From Candidatus Avibacteroides avistercoris (GTDB lineage Bacteria > Bacteroidota > Bacteroidia > Bacteroidales > Bacteroidaceae), in assembly GCA_020012075.1 (NCBI GenBank), contig DWUP01000097.1, positions 1 through 38,865 on the forward strand: DNA of 38,865 nucleotides, given 5' to 3'. Within the stretch, counting starts at the first letter, position 1. Each line of letters starts with the position of its first letter. The notes under the pieces are model-generated. The model did no database searches and had not been told where the DNA came from. It saw only the letters and a list, made by a program, of their open reading frames with translations. Shown here in pieces: positions 30,891 to 38,765 of this stretch. The position numbers and the translations under genes are program-made.

Positions 30891-33260
30891 ATGATGAAAC
30901 AGACAATCATGACTGCCGCCACCGCACTCATGCTCGTCATCTGGGCGGCGACGGCTGCGGCTTATGACATCCGCGGCCGTGTGATCGACAAGATGTCGCG
31001 CGCCCCCATCGCTTACGCCAACGTGTCAGTCGTCGGCCTGCCCACAGTGGGGGCGACGACCGCCGACGACGGCACATTCACCATCACGGGACTCAAGCCG
31101 GGTTTCTATAGCCTCACGGCATCGTTTGTAGGCTACAAGACGGCTGTCACATCAGACTATCAAGTGGCGCAGACCGCACCATTCGTCGAGATAGAGCTTG
31201 AGGAAGACAGCGAGATGCTCGACGGAGTGACAGTCACGTCGTCGGTGTTCCGCCGCCTGCCCGATGCGCCCAACAGCCTGAGACTCATCTCACTGCAAGA
31301 AATCGAGAAGAGTCCCGGCGGCAACCGTGACATCTCACGCATCGTGCGTTCCTATCCCGGGGTGAGCTATTCGCCGGCCGGCTACCGCAACGACCTGATC
31401 GTGCGGGGCGGGTCGCCGTCTGAAAACCGATTCTTCATGGATGGCATCGAAATCCCCAATATCAACCACTTCAGCACACAAGGGGCATCGGGCGGGCCAG
31501 TGGGCATCATCAACGCCGACTTCCTCCGCGAAGTGAAGTTCTACACCGGGAGCTTCCCGGCCGACAAGGGGAATGCGCTCAGCTCCATCCTCGACTTCAG
31601 CCTCAAGGACGGCAACATGACGAGCAACACCTATAAGGCCACGCTCGGTGCGTCAGAGGTGTCGTTCACGGGCGACGGGCACATCGGCGAGCGGGTCAGC
31701 TATCTGGTGTCGGTGCGGCAATCCTATCTGCAACTGCTCTTCAAGATGCTGGGTCTGCCATTCCTGCCCAAGTACACCGACGGGCAGCTTAAGCTCAAGG
31801 TCAAGATTGACAGGCACAACGAGCTCACCATCCTCGGGCTGTTCGGCATCGACGACATGCAGCTCAACACGTCTATCACCGGCGGCAATGCCGAATATCT
31901 GCTGAGCTATCTGCCGACGATCAAGCAAGAGACGTTCACCGCCGGGGCGGCCTACAAGCACTATGGCGGGCGGCACGTGCAGACACTCTCGCTCGGTCAC
32001 AGCTGGCTGAACAACCGCAACTTCAAATACCGCAACAACGACGAGTCGTCGGAAGACAACCTGACACTGCGCATCGGCTCCATCGAGCAGAAGACTTCAT
32101 TGCGGTTTGACAACAAGGCATACCTCGGACGCTGGACGTGGGCGGTGGGAGCCGACGTTGCATACGCCTCCTACACCGACGAGTCGTTCAGACGGATATT
32201 CACCGACAGGACCATGACATCCACCTATTCGACCGACCTCGGGCTGGTGATGTGGGGCATCTATACCACGGCATCCTATACGTCGGCCGACGACCGCTTC
32301 TCCACCTCCTTCGGCTTCAGGAGCGACGGCACGGACTTCTCACACAAGACATCGCAGATGTGGCGCAACATCTCGCCGCGTGCATCAGTGACTTACTCGC
32401 CGTCACGGCATGTGGACATCAGTGCCAGCGCCGGCTACTACAGCCAGTTGCCGGCCTACACAGCACTGGGCTACAAGGACAACGACGGCCACTATGCCAA
32501 CACGGGGCTTGACTATATGCACGTCATGCAAGGCACGCTGGGCGTCAATTGGAATGTCAGGCCCAACGCCTCGCTGTCGGTGGAGGCATTCTACAAAGGT
32601 TACACCGACATCCCCCTGTCTGTCAGCGACAACATCCCGCTGCTCTGCAAGGGCAATGACTATGGCGTCGTCGGCAACGAAGCACTCATATCATCGGCCT
32701 CAGGACGTTCCTACGGCGTGGAACTGATGGGGAAATGGCAAGTGCCGGGCAAAGTGAGCCTCGTGTCGTCGCTCACCATCTACAAGAGCGAGTACCGCAA
32801 CGACCGCCACAGCCCATATATCGCCTCGGCATGGGACAACCGCTTCGTGTGGAACACAAGCTGCACATACGAACTGCCGCACTCGTGGAGCATAGGGGCG
32901 AGGCTCAGCTGCCTCGGCGGGGCACCCTACACGCCCTACGATGCGGACAAATCGTCGCTCATAGAGGCATGGGATGCCACAGGCCGCCCCTATCTCGACT
33001 ATTCACGCTACAATGATGAGCGTCTGCCCGCCTATTACCAGCTCGATGTCAGGGTGGACAAGGTGTTTTTCTTCCCCCGTGTGCGCTTCGGGGTCTATGT
33101 GGACCTCCAGAATGTGACGGTCTCGCAGTACCGCCAACCCGACGCACTGATGAGCACGGGCATCATCGACCCGGCAGACCCGCGACGGTATGTGATGAAA
33201 AGTGTGGACCAAGACAGCGGTTCGCTCATTCCCACCATCGGCCTCAGCGTAGAGTTTTAG
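30891..33260 (+). CDS. TonB-dependent outer-membrane receptor
   Basis: A 789-residue receptor: signal peptide (about 1-20), CarboxypepD_reg-like domain (about 21-105, DIRGRVIDKMSRAPIAYANV), plug domain (about 115-235, with NDLIVRGGSPSENRFFMDGIEI) and a 22-strand-type barrel to the C-terminal SVEF. TonB energises uptake of large or scarce substrates through such barrels. No SusD-like gene is next to it, so it is not a standard SusC glycan importer; the ligand is unknown. The start follows AAGGAG; ATG at 30879 and 30894 are alternatives. Confidence 0.93.
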   Translation: MMKQTIMTAATALMLVIWAATAAAYDIRGRVIDKMSRAPIAYANVSVVGLPTVGATTADDGTFTITGLKPGFYSLTASFVGYKTAVTSDYQVAQTAPFVEIELEEDSEMLDGVTVTSSVFRRLPDAPNSLRLISLQEIEKSPGGNRDISRIVRSYPGVSYSPAGYRNDLIVRGGSPSENRFFMDGIEIPNINHFSTQGASGGPVGIINADFLREVKFYTGSFPADKGNALSSILDFSLKDGNMTSNTYKATLGASEVSFTGDGHIGERVSYLVSVRQSYLQLLFKMLGLPFLPKYTDGQLKLKVKIDRHNELTILGLFGIDDMQLNTSITGGNAEYLLSYLPTIKQETFTAGAAYKHYGGRHVQTLSLGHSWLNNRNFKYRNNDESSEDNLTLRIGSIEQKTSLRFDNKAYLGRWTWAVGADVAYASYTDESFRRIFTDRTMTSTYSTDLGLVMWGIYTTASYTSADDRFSTSFGFRSDGTDFSHKTSQMWRNISPRASVTYSPSRHVDISASAGYYSQLPAYTALGYKDNDGHYANTGLDYMHVMQGTLGVNWNVRPNASLSVEAFYKGYTDIPLSVSDNIPLLCKGNDYGVVGNEALISSASGRSYGVELMGKWQVPGKVSLVSSLTIYKSEYRNDRHSPYIASAWDNRFVWNTSCTYELPHSWSIGARLSCLGGAPYTPYDADKSSLIEAWDATGRPYLDYSRYNDERLPAYYQLDVRVDKVFFFPRVRFGVYVDLQNVTVSQYRQPDALMSTGIIDPADPRRYVMKSVDQDSGSLIPTIGLSVEF

Positions 33261-33283
33261 AGCCGCGGTTGTCGCCACGGATA

Positions 33284-33314
33284 TTGGCGGCGAGGCATTT
33301 TTGCTGTAATTTTG
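33284..33314 (+). promoter_or_regulatory. promoter of the ThrE-type exporter
   Basis: TTG (33284-33286) and TAATTTTG (33307-33314) are 20 bases apart. The ATG at 33331 follows 17 bases later, so the leader is very short. Confidence 0.7.
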
Positions 33315-33330
33315 CAGCCCAAAAACAGAA

Positions 33331-34710
33331 ATGATGGATATTGAAAACGCCAGCGCCTGCCCCAAGGCCGCGCAGGATGACGAGCAAGACGTGCTGCTGT
33401 TGCGCCGCAAACTCGACTTGCTCCTGCGCACCGGCAAACTGCTAATAGAGAATGCCGCCGACACCAACCGCGTCATGCGCAACATGAAGCGTGTCGCCGC
33501 CTATCTGGGGCTGCCCGAAGACAAACTGCACATCGAGGCCAGCTACACGATGCTGCTCGTCAATGTGAGTGACGAAGCACATTCCTATTCCAAATTCCAG
33601 AAGTGCGGGAACCATGCAGTCAATATGACCGTACTGACCGCCGTGAGCAAGCTGTCATGGCGCGCCATCGAGAATGACTATTCGCTCGACCAATATGAAG
33701 CCGAGCTGGTGCGCATCGCGACCAAGCCACGCAACTATCGGCCGATGATTGTCGCCGTCGGCGCGGCTTTCGCCTGTGGCGGCTTCTGCAAACTCTTCGG
33801 GGGAGACTGGATGGCATTCCTCTTCGCATCGATCTGCGCCTTTGCCGGCTACTGGACACGTCAGAAGTGCAACCACTTCGGGATCAACCCTTATATGAGC
33901 ATCGCCATAGCCGCTTTCGTCGCTACCTGCTTGGCATACGCCTCGACGATGAGCGGATTGTCGCAGACCCCCTATCATCCGCTGCTGGCATGTGCACTGT
34001 TTGTCGTGCCGGGAGTGCCACTGATCAACTTCGTCGATGACCTCATCGACAACTATCTGCAAGTGGGGCTGGTGCGTGCGACCAATGTCATGGTGACAAT
34101 GGGGGCAATGGCCTTCGGCATATTCGGTGCAATCAAAGCCCTTTCGATACAGGAAATCAACATCGACAAGAAGTTTTCCGAACTCAGCATGGTGCCACAT
34201 GACACCTACCTCGCCTATGCGCTGGCCGCAGCAATATCGGCAGTGGGCTTCTCGATGATATTCAACATCCAGCGGCGTCTGTTGTGGGTAGTCGCCATCG
34301 GCGGCATGATAGCCGTCTGCACCCGCAACTTCGTCAATTTCGAACTCGGCTACGGCCCGGTGATAGGCTCGTTCATGGGGGCATTCGTCGTGAGCCTCAT
34401 CGCTGTCAAGGCGGTCCACATCTTCCATGTCCCCAACCATGTGCTGACCATCCCCAGTGTCATCCCCATGATACCGGGTGTCCTGATGTATCGCTCGCTG
34501 TTTGCCTTCATCAACATGACGGGCGTCGTGGGTGAAGTAACGGCGGCAGTCTACAATGGCATCAACTCGGCGATGATAATACTCGTCATCTCGATTGGCG
34601 TGGCTTTCCCCAACATCATGGTGCGTCGCTTCATTGCCAAAGACAGGCAGCGTTTCCTCAACGAAGAGCTTGAACGCCGCAGGCAACGTGGTAAATTCAT
34701 CGAATGGTGA
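33331..34710 (+). CDS. threonine/serine exporter, ThrE family
   Basis: A 459-residue inner-membrane protein in which both ThrE halves are fused. The N-terminal soluble/helical region (LLRTGKLLIENAADTNRVMRNM, about 25-150) is followed by about five membrane segments, then the second half (about 300-440) with the pattern YGPVIGSFMGAFVVSL and VLTIPSVIPMIPGVLMYRSL. In E. coli these parts are separate proteins (YjjP and YjjB). Members export threonine, serine or dicarboxylates; the substrate here is unknown. ATG 33331 and 33334 are both possible. The lipoprotein gene follows after 7 bases. Confidence 0.9.
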   Translation: MMDIENASACPKAAQDDEQDVLLLRRKLDLLLRTGKLLIENAADTNRVMRNMKRVAAYLGLPEDKLHIEASYTMLLVNVSDEAHSYSKFQKCGNHAVNMTVLTAVSKLSWRAIENDYSLDQYEAELVRIATKPRNYRPMIVAVGAAFACGGFCKLFGGDWMAFLFASICAFAGYWTRQKCNHFGINPYMSIAIAAFVATCLAYASTMSGLSQTPYHPLLACALFVVPGVPLINFVDDLIDNYLQVGLVRATNVMVTMGAMAFGIFGAIKALSIQEINIDKKFSELSMVPHDTYLAYALAAAISAVGFSMIFNIQRRLLWVVAIGGMIAVCTRNFVNFELGYGPVIGSFMGAFVVSLIAVKAVHIFHVPNHVLTIPSVIPMIPGVLMYRSLFAFINMTGVVGEVTAAVYNGINSAMIILVISIGVAFPNIMVRRFIAKDRQRFLNEELERRRQRGKFIEW

Positions 34711-34717
34711 TGCAGCC

Positions 34718-35407
34718 ATGTCCTCACGCCTTACCATTATATTATTATCACTCATCTTACTGCCCGGATGCGGCAATGACCGCAGGATAGACGACCGCAC
34801 GGCAATGGGTATCAACGGCGATGTCAGACAGATGACAGTCGTGCGTGAGGATTTGGCCAACGGGCTGCCGCCCATGCTCGACGATTGGCTGAGCGAAGTG
34901 TGGTTTGACTCCGCCGGACGGCTCTCGGCAGTCAATGGCTTCGAATTCTCTGCCCACGGCGACAGCATCACCGTCACGCCGTCTGACAGCCGCACCGGTA
35001 TCGTCATCAAGCTCCGCAGATGGCAAGACGGCACGGCACTGCACTATGACGGCACGGTCACTGACCTGTCATTCCCGGGAGGGGAAACATCACAATGCTC
35101 GGCAAGCATAACACTCGACGACATGGGGCGGGTGGCAGCCGTGCAAGACACGGGACTGCTGGGCGGATTGCTCCGCTTGGCCGACTACTGCACATCAAGC
35201 ACGAGGACATTCACCTACGAGAGTGAGGGTCCGTTCCCCTCGGGCGAACATATCAAGGCATCGCTCGGCGACAATCTGACAGAAGTGACCATCACGTTCG
35301 CCTACACCGCCACCGACAGCCTTGGCAACTGGACCATGCGCACGGCCACCGATGCCACGACAGGCAAGCCCGCCTACATCGAGAGACGGCGACTGGACTA
35401 CCAATGA
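34718..35407 (+). CDS. hypothetical lipoprotein
   Basis: A 229-residue protein with a short hydrophobic signal and lipobox LPGC (Cys18). The frame is open further upstream inside the ThrE gene, but the signal peptide fixes the start at ATG 34718. The rest looks beta-rich, with repeated strand pairs (VWFDSAGRLSAVNGFEF, ITLDDMGRVAAVQDTG, TFAYTATDSLGNWTMRT) similar in style to RHS-like or calycin-like Bacteroidales lipoproteins. No function can be assigned. Co-transcribed with the exporter. Confidence 0.8.
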   Translation: MSSRLTIILLSLILLPGCGNDRRIDDRTAMGINGDVRQMTVVREDLANGLPPMLDDWLSEVWFDSAGRLSAVNGFEFSAHGDSITVTPSDSRTGIVIKLRRWQDGTALHYDGTVTDLSFPGGETSQCSASITLDDMGRVAAVQDTGLLGGLLRLADYCTSSTRTFTYESEGPFPSGEHIKASLGDNLTEVTITFAYTATDSLGNWTMRTATDATTGKPAYIERRRLDYQ

Positions 35408-35436
35408 CAGTCCGCCGCCATAAGCATGAAAAGCAC

Positions 35437-35444
35437 TATATTTG
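35437..35444 (+). promoter_or_regulatory. -7 element before the alkylation-repair-like gene
   Basis: TATATTTG matches TAnnTTTG, 33 bases before the ATG at 35477. No TTG is seen at the -33 spacing. Confidence 0.55.
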
Positions 35445-35476
35445 CAGGCATAACAATATAGCAACACTTCACTTAT

Positions 35477-36142
35477 ATGCCTAACATCGAAGAAACAATC
35501 AAAGACATAAAGACGCAATGCCGCCTTGCAATGAACGGGATGGTCTCGACAGCCATGCGCGAGCGGGGCATGGACTACCGCCTCAACTTCGGTGTCGAAT
35601 ACCCGCGCATCCGAGAGATTGCCCGGAGATATACCCCCGACCACGCCCTTGCATCAGAACTGTGGAAGAGCGGCATACGCGAACTGCAGATCATGGCCGG
35701 CATCTTGCAGCCCGCCGAGACGTTTGACCCCGCGATTGCCGATATATGGATCAGCGACATACACAATAGCGAACTGGCCGAAATGACGAGCATGAACCTC
35801 TTCAGCCGCCTGCCATACGCATCTGAGGCCGCCTTCAGATGGATAGCAGCAGACGACGAAATGACGCAATACTGCGGTTATCTGACCATCACACGCCTCA
35901 TGGCACGCGGAGCATCACTCAATGAACGGGCACGCCACGAGCTGACCGACCAAGCCATAGCTGCCGCCATGACCGAAGACATGTACCCCCGGCGGGCAGC
36001 CATCAACGCACTCTGCGAACTGGCACTCAGCAGCGAGGAGGGCAAAAGGGCAGTCCTCAATGCCGTCAAGCCATATACACACGCCGGCAACCCCCTCGGG
36101 CAAGAGCTGCACACACAGCTGGCCTACGCACTGGGAATGTGA
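35477..36142 (+). CDS. DNA alkylation repair-like HEAT-repeat protein
   Basis: A 221-residue cytoplasmic protein, almost entirely helical, matching the shape of AlkD-type DNA glycosylases or HEAT-like repeat proteins (NFGVEYPRIREIARRY, LWKSGIRELQIMAGIL, SEAAFRWIAADDEMTQYCGYLTI). Enzymes of this family remove alkylated purines without base flipping. One Trp (FRWIAADD) is at about the right place for the active region, but the Arg-rich helix that usually follows is not evident, so activity is uncertain. Own promoter; not in an operon. Confidence 0.75.
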   Translation: MPNIEETIKDIKTQCRLAMNGMVSTAMRERGMDYRLNFGVEYPRIREIARRYTPDHALASELWKSGIRELQIMAGILQPAETFDPAIADIWISDIHNSELAEMTSMNLFSRLPYASEAAFRWIAADDEMTQYCGYLTITRLMARGASLNERARHELTDQAIAAAMTEDMYPRRAAINALCELALSSEEGKRAVLNAVKPYTHAGNPLGQELHTQLAYALGM

Positions 36143-36197
36143 CAAGACGACAAGACATCTTTGGCCGGAGACGGTAATGATTTAAAGGAAAATTGCC

Positions 36198-36205
36198 TAC
36201 CTTTG
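36198..36205 (+). promoter_or_regulatory. -7 element of the fur-purA promoter
   Basis: TACCTTTG matches TAnnTTTG, 19 bases before the fur ATG. The upstream -33 element is not clear. Confidence 0.6.
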
Positions 36206-36224
36206 TCGGACAAGCATTCAACGT

Positions 36225-36704
36225 ATGGGGAACACCGGGGTCCAAGAGAAAGTCAGAAAACTCTTCACCGACTATTTGGAGAAAAACGGCCAAAGGAAAA
36301 CGTCGGAAAGGCTCGCCATACTCGACAAAATCTACTCACTCGACGGCCTCTTCAGCATAGAGCAAATACTGCAAGGCATGGAACAAATGAAGTTCAGGGT
36401 CAGCCGCGCCACAGTCTACAACACCGTCACACTGCTCCTTGATGCCAAGCTGATTGTCCGTCACAACCTCGGCAACGGCTCAAAATACGAAAAGTCATTC
36501 GACCTGACGACACACCATCACATCATCTGCACCGAATGTGGCAAATCACAGGTCTTTGACATCCCGGCCATCAAGAATATCATAGACAACACCAGATTCC
36601 CGAGATTTACCCCCAACGACTATTCCCTATACATATATGGTATATGCAGCACCTGCAAAAGGGCAAAGACAATGAAACTAAAGAAACAGAACAAAACGAA
36701 ATAA
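36225..36704 (+). CDS. fur: Fur family metal-responsive repressor
   Basis: A 159-residue repressor that would bind DNA when loaded with iron or another metal. The winged-helix region covers about residues 20-85 (RKTSERLAILDKIYS, VSRATVYNTVTLL). Metal sites are visible: His97-His99, Cys102/Cys105 and Cys141/Cys144, the two CxxC pairs of the structural zinc site. The tail is Lys-rich. It may equally be a PerR-type peroxide sensor; the family cannot be subdivided by eye. The purA ATG follows after one base, so the genes share a transcript. Confidence 0.92.
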   Translation: MGNTGVQEKVRKLFTDYLEKNGQRKTSERLAILDKIYSLDGLFSIEQILQGMEQMKFRVSRATVYNTVTLLLDAKLIVRHNLGNGSKYEKSFDLTTHHHIICTECGKSQVFDIPAIKNIIDNTRFPRFTPNDYSLYIYGICSTCKRAKTMKLKKQNKTK

Positions 36705-36705
36705 C

Positions 36706-37983
36706 ATGAAATCAGTAGACGTACTATTAGGTTTGCAATGGGGCGACGAAGGCAAAGGTAAAGTCGTCGACGTCCTCACCCCGCGATATGACGTCGTGGC
36801 ACGCTTCCAAGGAGGCCCCAACGCAGGGCACACATTAGAGTTTGAAGGACAGAAATACGTCCTGCGCTCCATCCCGTCGGGCATATTCCAAGGCGACAAA
36901 ATCAACGTCATCGGCAACGGCGTCGTGCTCGACCCGGCACTCTTCCGTCAGGAGGCAGAGCAACTGGCAGCCAGCGGACACGACGTGACCCGGCGACTCT
37001 ATATCTCAAAGAAAGCACACCTCATCATGCCCACACACCGCGTCCTCGACGCCGCCTACGAAGCCGCCAAGGGCGATGCCCGTGTGGGGACGACAGGCAA
37101 AGGCATCGGTCCGACCTACGCCGACAAGACCAGCCGCAACGGACTCCGCGTGGGAGACATCCTCGGGGACTTCCCCGCAGCCTACGCCAAAGCAAAAGCA
37201 CGCCACGAAGCCATATTGCAATCGCTCGGCTACCAGTATGACATCACCGAGGCCGAGCGCGAATGGCTCGACGCCATCGAATATCTGAAGCAATTCACCC
37301 TCATCGACAGCGAGTTTTTCATCAACCAATTGCTCGACGAGGGCAAGTCAGTCCTCTGCGAGGGCGCACAAGGCACGATGCTCGACGTAGACTTCGGGTC
37401 ATATCCATTCGTCACTTCGTCCAACACCATCAGCGCCGGCGCATGCACAGGCCTCGGGGTCGCGCCGCGACGCATAGGCGAAGTCTATGGCATCTTCAAA
37501 GCCTACTGCACACGGGTCGGCGCGGGACCATTCCCCACCGAGCTGCACGACGCCACCGGCGACCTTATCTGCGACCGCGGACATGAATACGGAGCAGTCA
37601 CAGGGCGCAAACGCCGCTGCGGATGGATAGACCTCGTCGCCCTCAGATATGCAGTCATGCTCAACGGAGTGACCCGCCTCATCATGATGAAGAGCGACAT
37701 CCTCGACGACTTCGACACCATCAAGGCCTGCGTCGCCTACGACATCGACGGCACAGAGACCGACCGCTTCCCCTACGACATCACACACGACATCACACCG
37801 GTCTATGCCGAGATGCCCGGATGGAAGACAGACATGAGCTACATGACAGACGAAGACGAGTTCCCCGAAGAGTTCAACGCCTACATATCATTCATCGAGG
37901 ACTACCTCGGGGTGCCCATCAAAATCATATCACTCGGCCCCGACCGCAGCCAGACCATAGAGCGCTACACCGAGGGCGAATGA
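36706..37983 (+). CDS. purA: adenylosuccinate synthase
   Basis: PurA joins aspartate to IMP with GTP, the first committed step to AMP. The 425 residues have normal length and all main motifs: GDEGKGK with the catalytic Asp14, NAGHT with His42, TTGKGIGPTYADK for IMP binding, CEGAQGTMLDVDFG, and TGRKRRCGW near the aspartate loop. Cytoplasmic. Coupled to fur with one base between stop and start, an uncommon but tidy pairing that places a purine gene behind a metal regulator. Confidence 0.98.
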   Translation: MKSVDVLLGLQWGDEGKGKVVDVLTPRYDVVARFQGGPNAGHTLEFEGQKYVLRSIPSGIFQGDKINVIGNGVVLDPALFRQEAEQLAASGHDVTRRLYISKKAHLIMPTHRVLDAAYEAAKGDARVGTTGKGIGPTYADKTSRNGLRVGDILGDFPAAYAKAKARHEAILQSLGYQYDITEAEREWLDAIEYLKQFTLIDSEFFINQLLDEGKSVLCEGAQGTMLDVDFGSYPFVTSSNTISAGACTGLGVAPRRIGEVYGIFKAYCTRVGAGPFPTELHDATGDLICDRGHEYGAVTGRKRRCGWIDLVALRYAVMLNGVTRLIMMKSDILDDFDTIKACVAYDIDGTETDRFPYDITHDITPVYAEMPGWKTDMSYMTDEDEFPEEFNAYISFIEDYLGVPIKIISLGPDRSQTIERYTEGE

Positions 37984-38006
37984 CATCCGCCCAGCACCAC
38001 ACCATT

Positions 38007-38044
38007 GCCCGCCGGCGACAGGCCACACAGCCACGCCGGCGGGC
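38007..38044 (+). terminator. terminator hairpin after purA
   Basis: GCCCGCCGGC (38007-38016) and GCCGGCGGGC (38035-38044) form a perfect 10-bp GC stem with an 18-nt loop, followed by ATCTTGTCT, a weak T-rich tail. Confidence 0.6.
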
Positions 38045-38167
38045 ATCTTGTCTCACTGCCCGAGACATCGCAAGGCAGACGGCCGCACACAGCGGCAGCC
38101 ACATCCCGTCACGAAGCCAACAACACCAGACAAAGAGAGACTGAAGCCCGCACCCCGGAGCTATTCC

Positions 38168-38240
38168 TTAGGCTGCAAATATATATTTGCAGCCTAACGT
38201 CTATATATCTCTAACCTAAAAACACATATTTTTAGCCTAA
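38168..38240. repeat. 30-bp perfect palindrome plus 21-22-bp repeats
   Basis: Positions 38168-38197 are a perfect palindrome without a loop; one arm is TTAGGCTGCAAATAT. The word CCTAA then recurs at 38193, 38215 and 38236, spaced 22 and 21 bases, each preceded by an AT-rich TATAT or CATAT core. The spacing links it to the arrays elsewhere in the window although the words differ. Confidence 0.7.
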
Positions 38241-38522
38241 GCTAAGGCGACGGCATCCCACCCTGCCGCCATCACCATGGCACATCCGCCCTTCAACGAC
38301 CGTGACCGATTTTTAGCTTCATGGCACTCCATGCACACAGTTTTTAATATCACATCACAGGCAATCTGATGCCTACGCGCGGCACATGCTGTCAAAAAGA
38401 CACTTTATCCGGACATTTCCACCAGAAACAAAGCGAAAGCAAACCATATATCACCTATATTGCAACGCACAAATATCATTATGACAAAATGAAAGAATTA
38501 TTTAAAATTTCATGGCATTTTA

Positions 38523-38554
38523 TTTGGTATTCAGCAAACTTCGCCTTACCTTTG
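38523..38554 (+). promoter_or_regulatory. consensus promoter without a following protein gene
   Basis: TTTG (38523-38526), 20 bases, TACCTTTG (38547-38554): the best match to the Bacteroidetes consensus in the window. A direct repeat TAAAATTTCAT at 38503-38513 and 38568-38578 flanks it. Confidence 0.65.
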
Positions 38555-38560
38555 ACACGT

Positions 38561-38678
38561 AGGTTAATAAAATTTCATTTCCAAAGGCAAGAGAGCTTGT
38601 TTAATGGCAAAAACTTCATTTTGATATTAACGTATGTTGCGGCGTGATTCTTTGTGAAAAGCATCACGCCGTTTTTTT
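38561..38678 (+). ncRNA. candidate small RNA of about 118 nt
   Basis: The consensus promoter at 38523-38554 predicts a start near 38561, and a strong intrinsic terminator ends at 38678, leaving no room for more than a tiny protein. The body is AT-rich with several short purine and T-rich runs. I cannot assign it to a known RNA family. If expressed it would be a free-standing, intergenic small RNA. Confidence 0.45.
38640..38678 (+). terminator. strong intrinsic terminator
   Basis: CGGCGTGAT (38640-38648) and ATCACGCCG (38663-38671) form a perfect 9-bp stem with a 14-nt loop followed by seven T. It works only in the plus direction and has no protein gene within 600 bases upstream. Confidence 0.85.
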
Positions 38679-38736
38679 ATTGCACAAAATGACAGCCACG
38701 GCGGCAGCCGGGCAGCACATCGCCACAGGAAAGCAC

Positions 38737-38744
38737 TATCTTTG
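38737..38744 (+). promoter_or_regulatory. -7 element before the last, truncated gene
   Basis: TATCTTTG matches TAnnTTTG; predicted transcription start about 38751. No clear -33 TTG. Confidence 0.5.
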
Positions 38745-38765
38745 CACACACAAGACCGACGCCGA

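Larger units (their letters stand above)
37984..38765. other. long intergenic region
   Basis: This 782-base gap holds the purA terminator (38007-38044), a palindromic 21-22-bp array (38168-38240), an AT-rich island from about 38430 to 38640 with a promoter and terminator that bound a possible small RNA, and the promoter at 38737-38744. An open frame of 52 codons from an ATG at 38489 (MKELFKISW) overlaps the island; its composition gives no support for a protein. Between 38045 and 38167, and 38241 to 38430, I see nothing definable. Confidence 0.6.

Noticed and set aside
30891-33260. SusC-type glycan importer
   Set aside because: No SusD-like gene is adjacent and the receptor is shorter than usual SusC proteins; a generic TonB receptor is the safer call.
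33655-35034. 459-codon minus-strand open frame over the ThrE gene
   Set aside because: His/Asp-rich shadow with no domain; the plus-strand ThrE and lipoprotein frames are clear.
38369-38647. Small protein of 52-92 residues ending at the terminator
   Set aside because: Its stop lies within the terminator stem, the strongest promoter begins inside it, and composition gives no coding signal. A very short peptide cannot be excluded.
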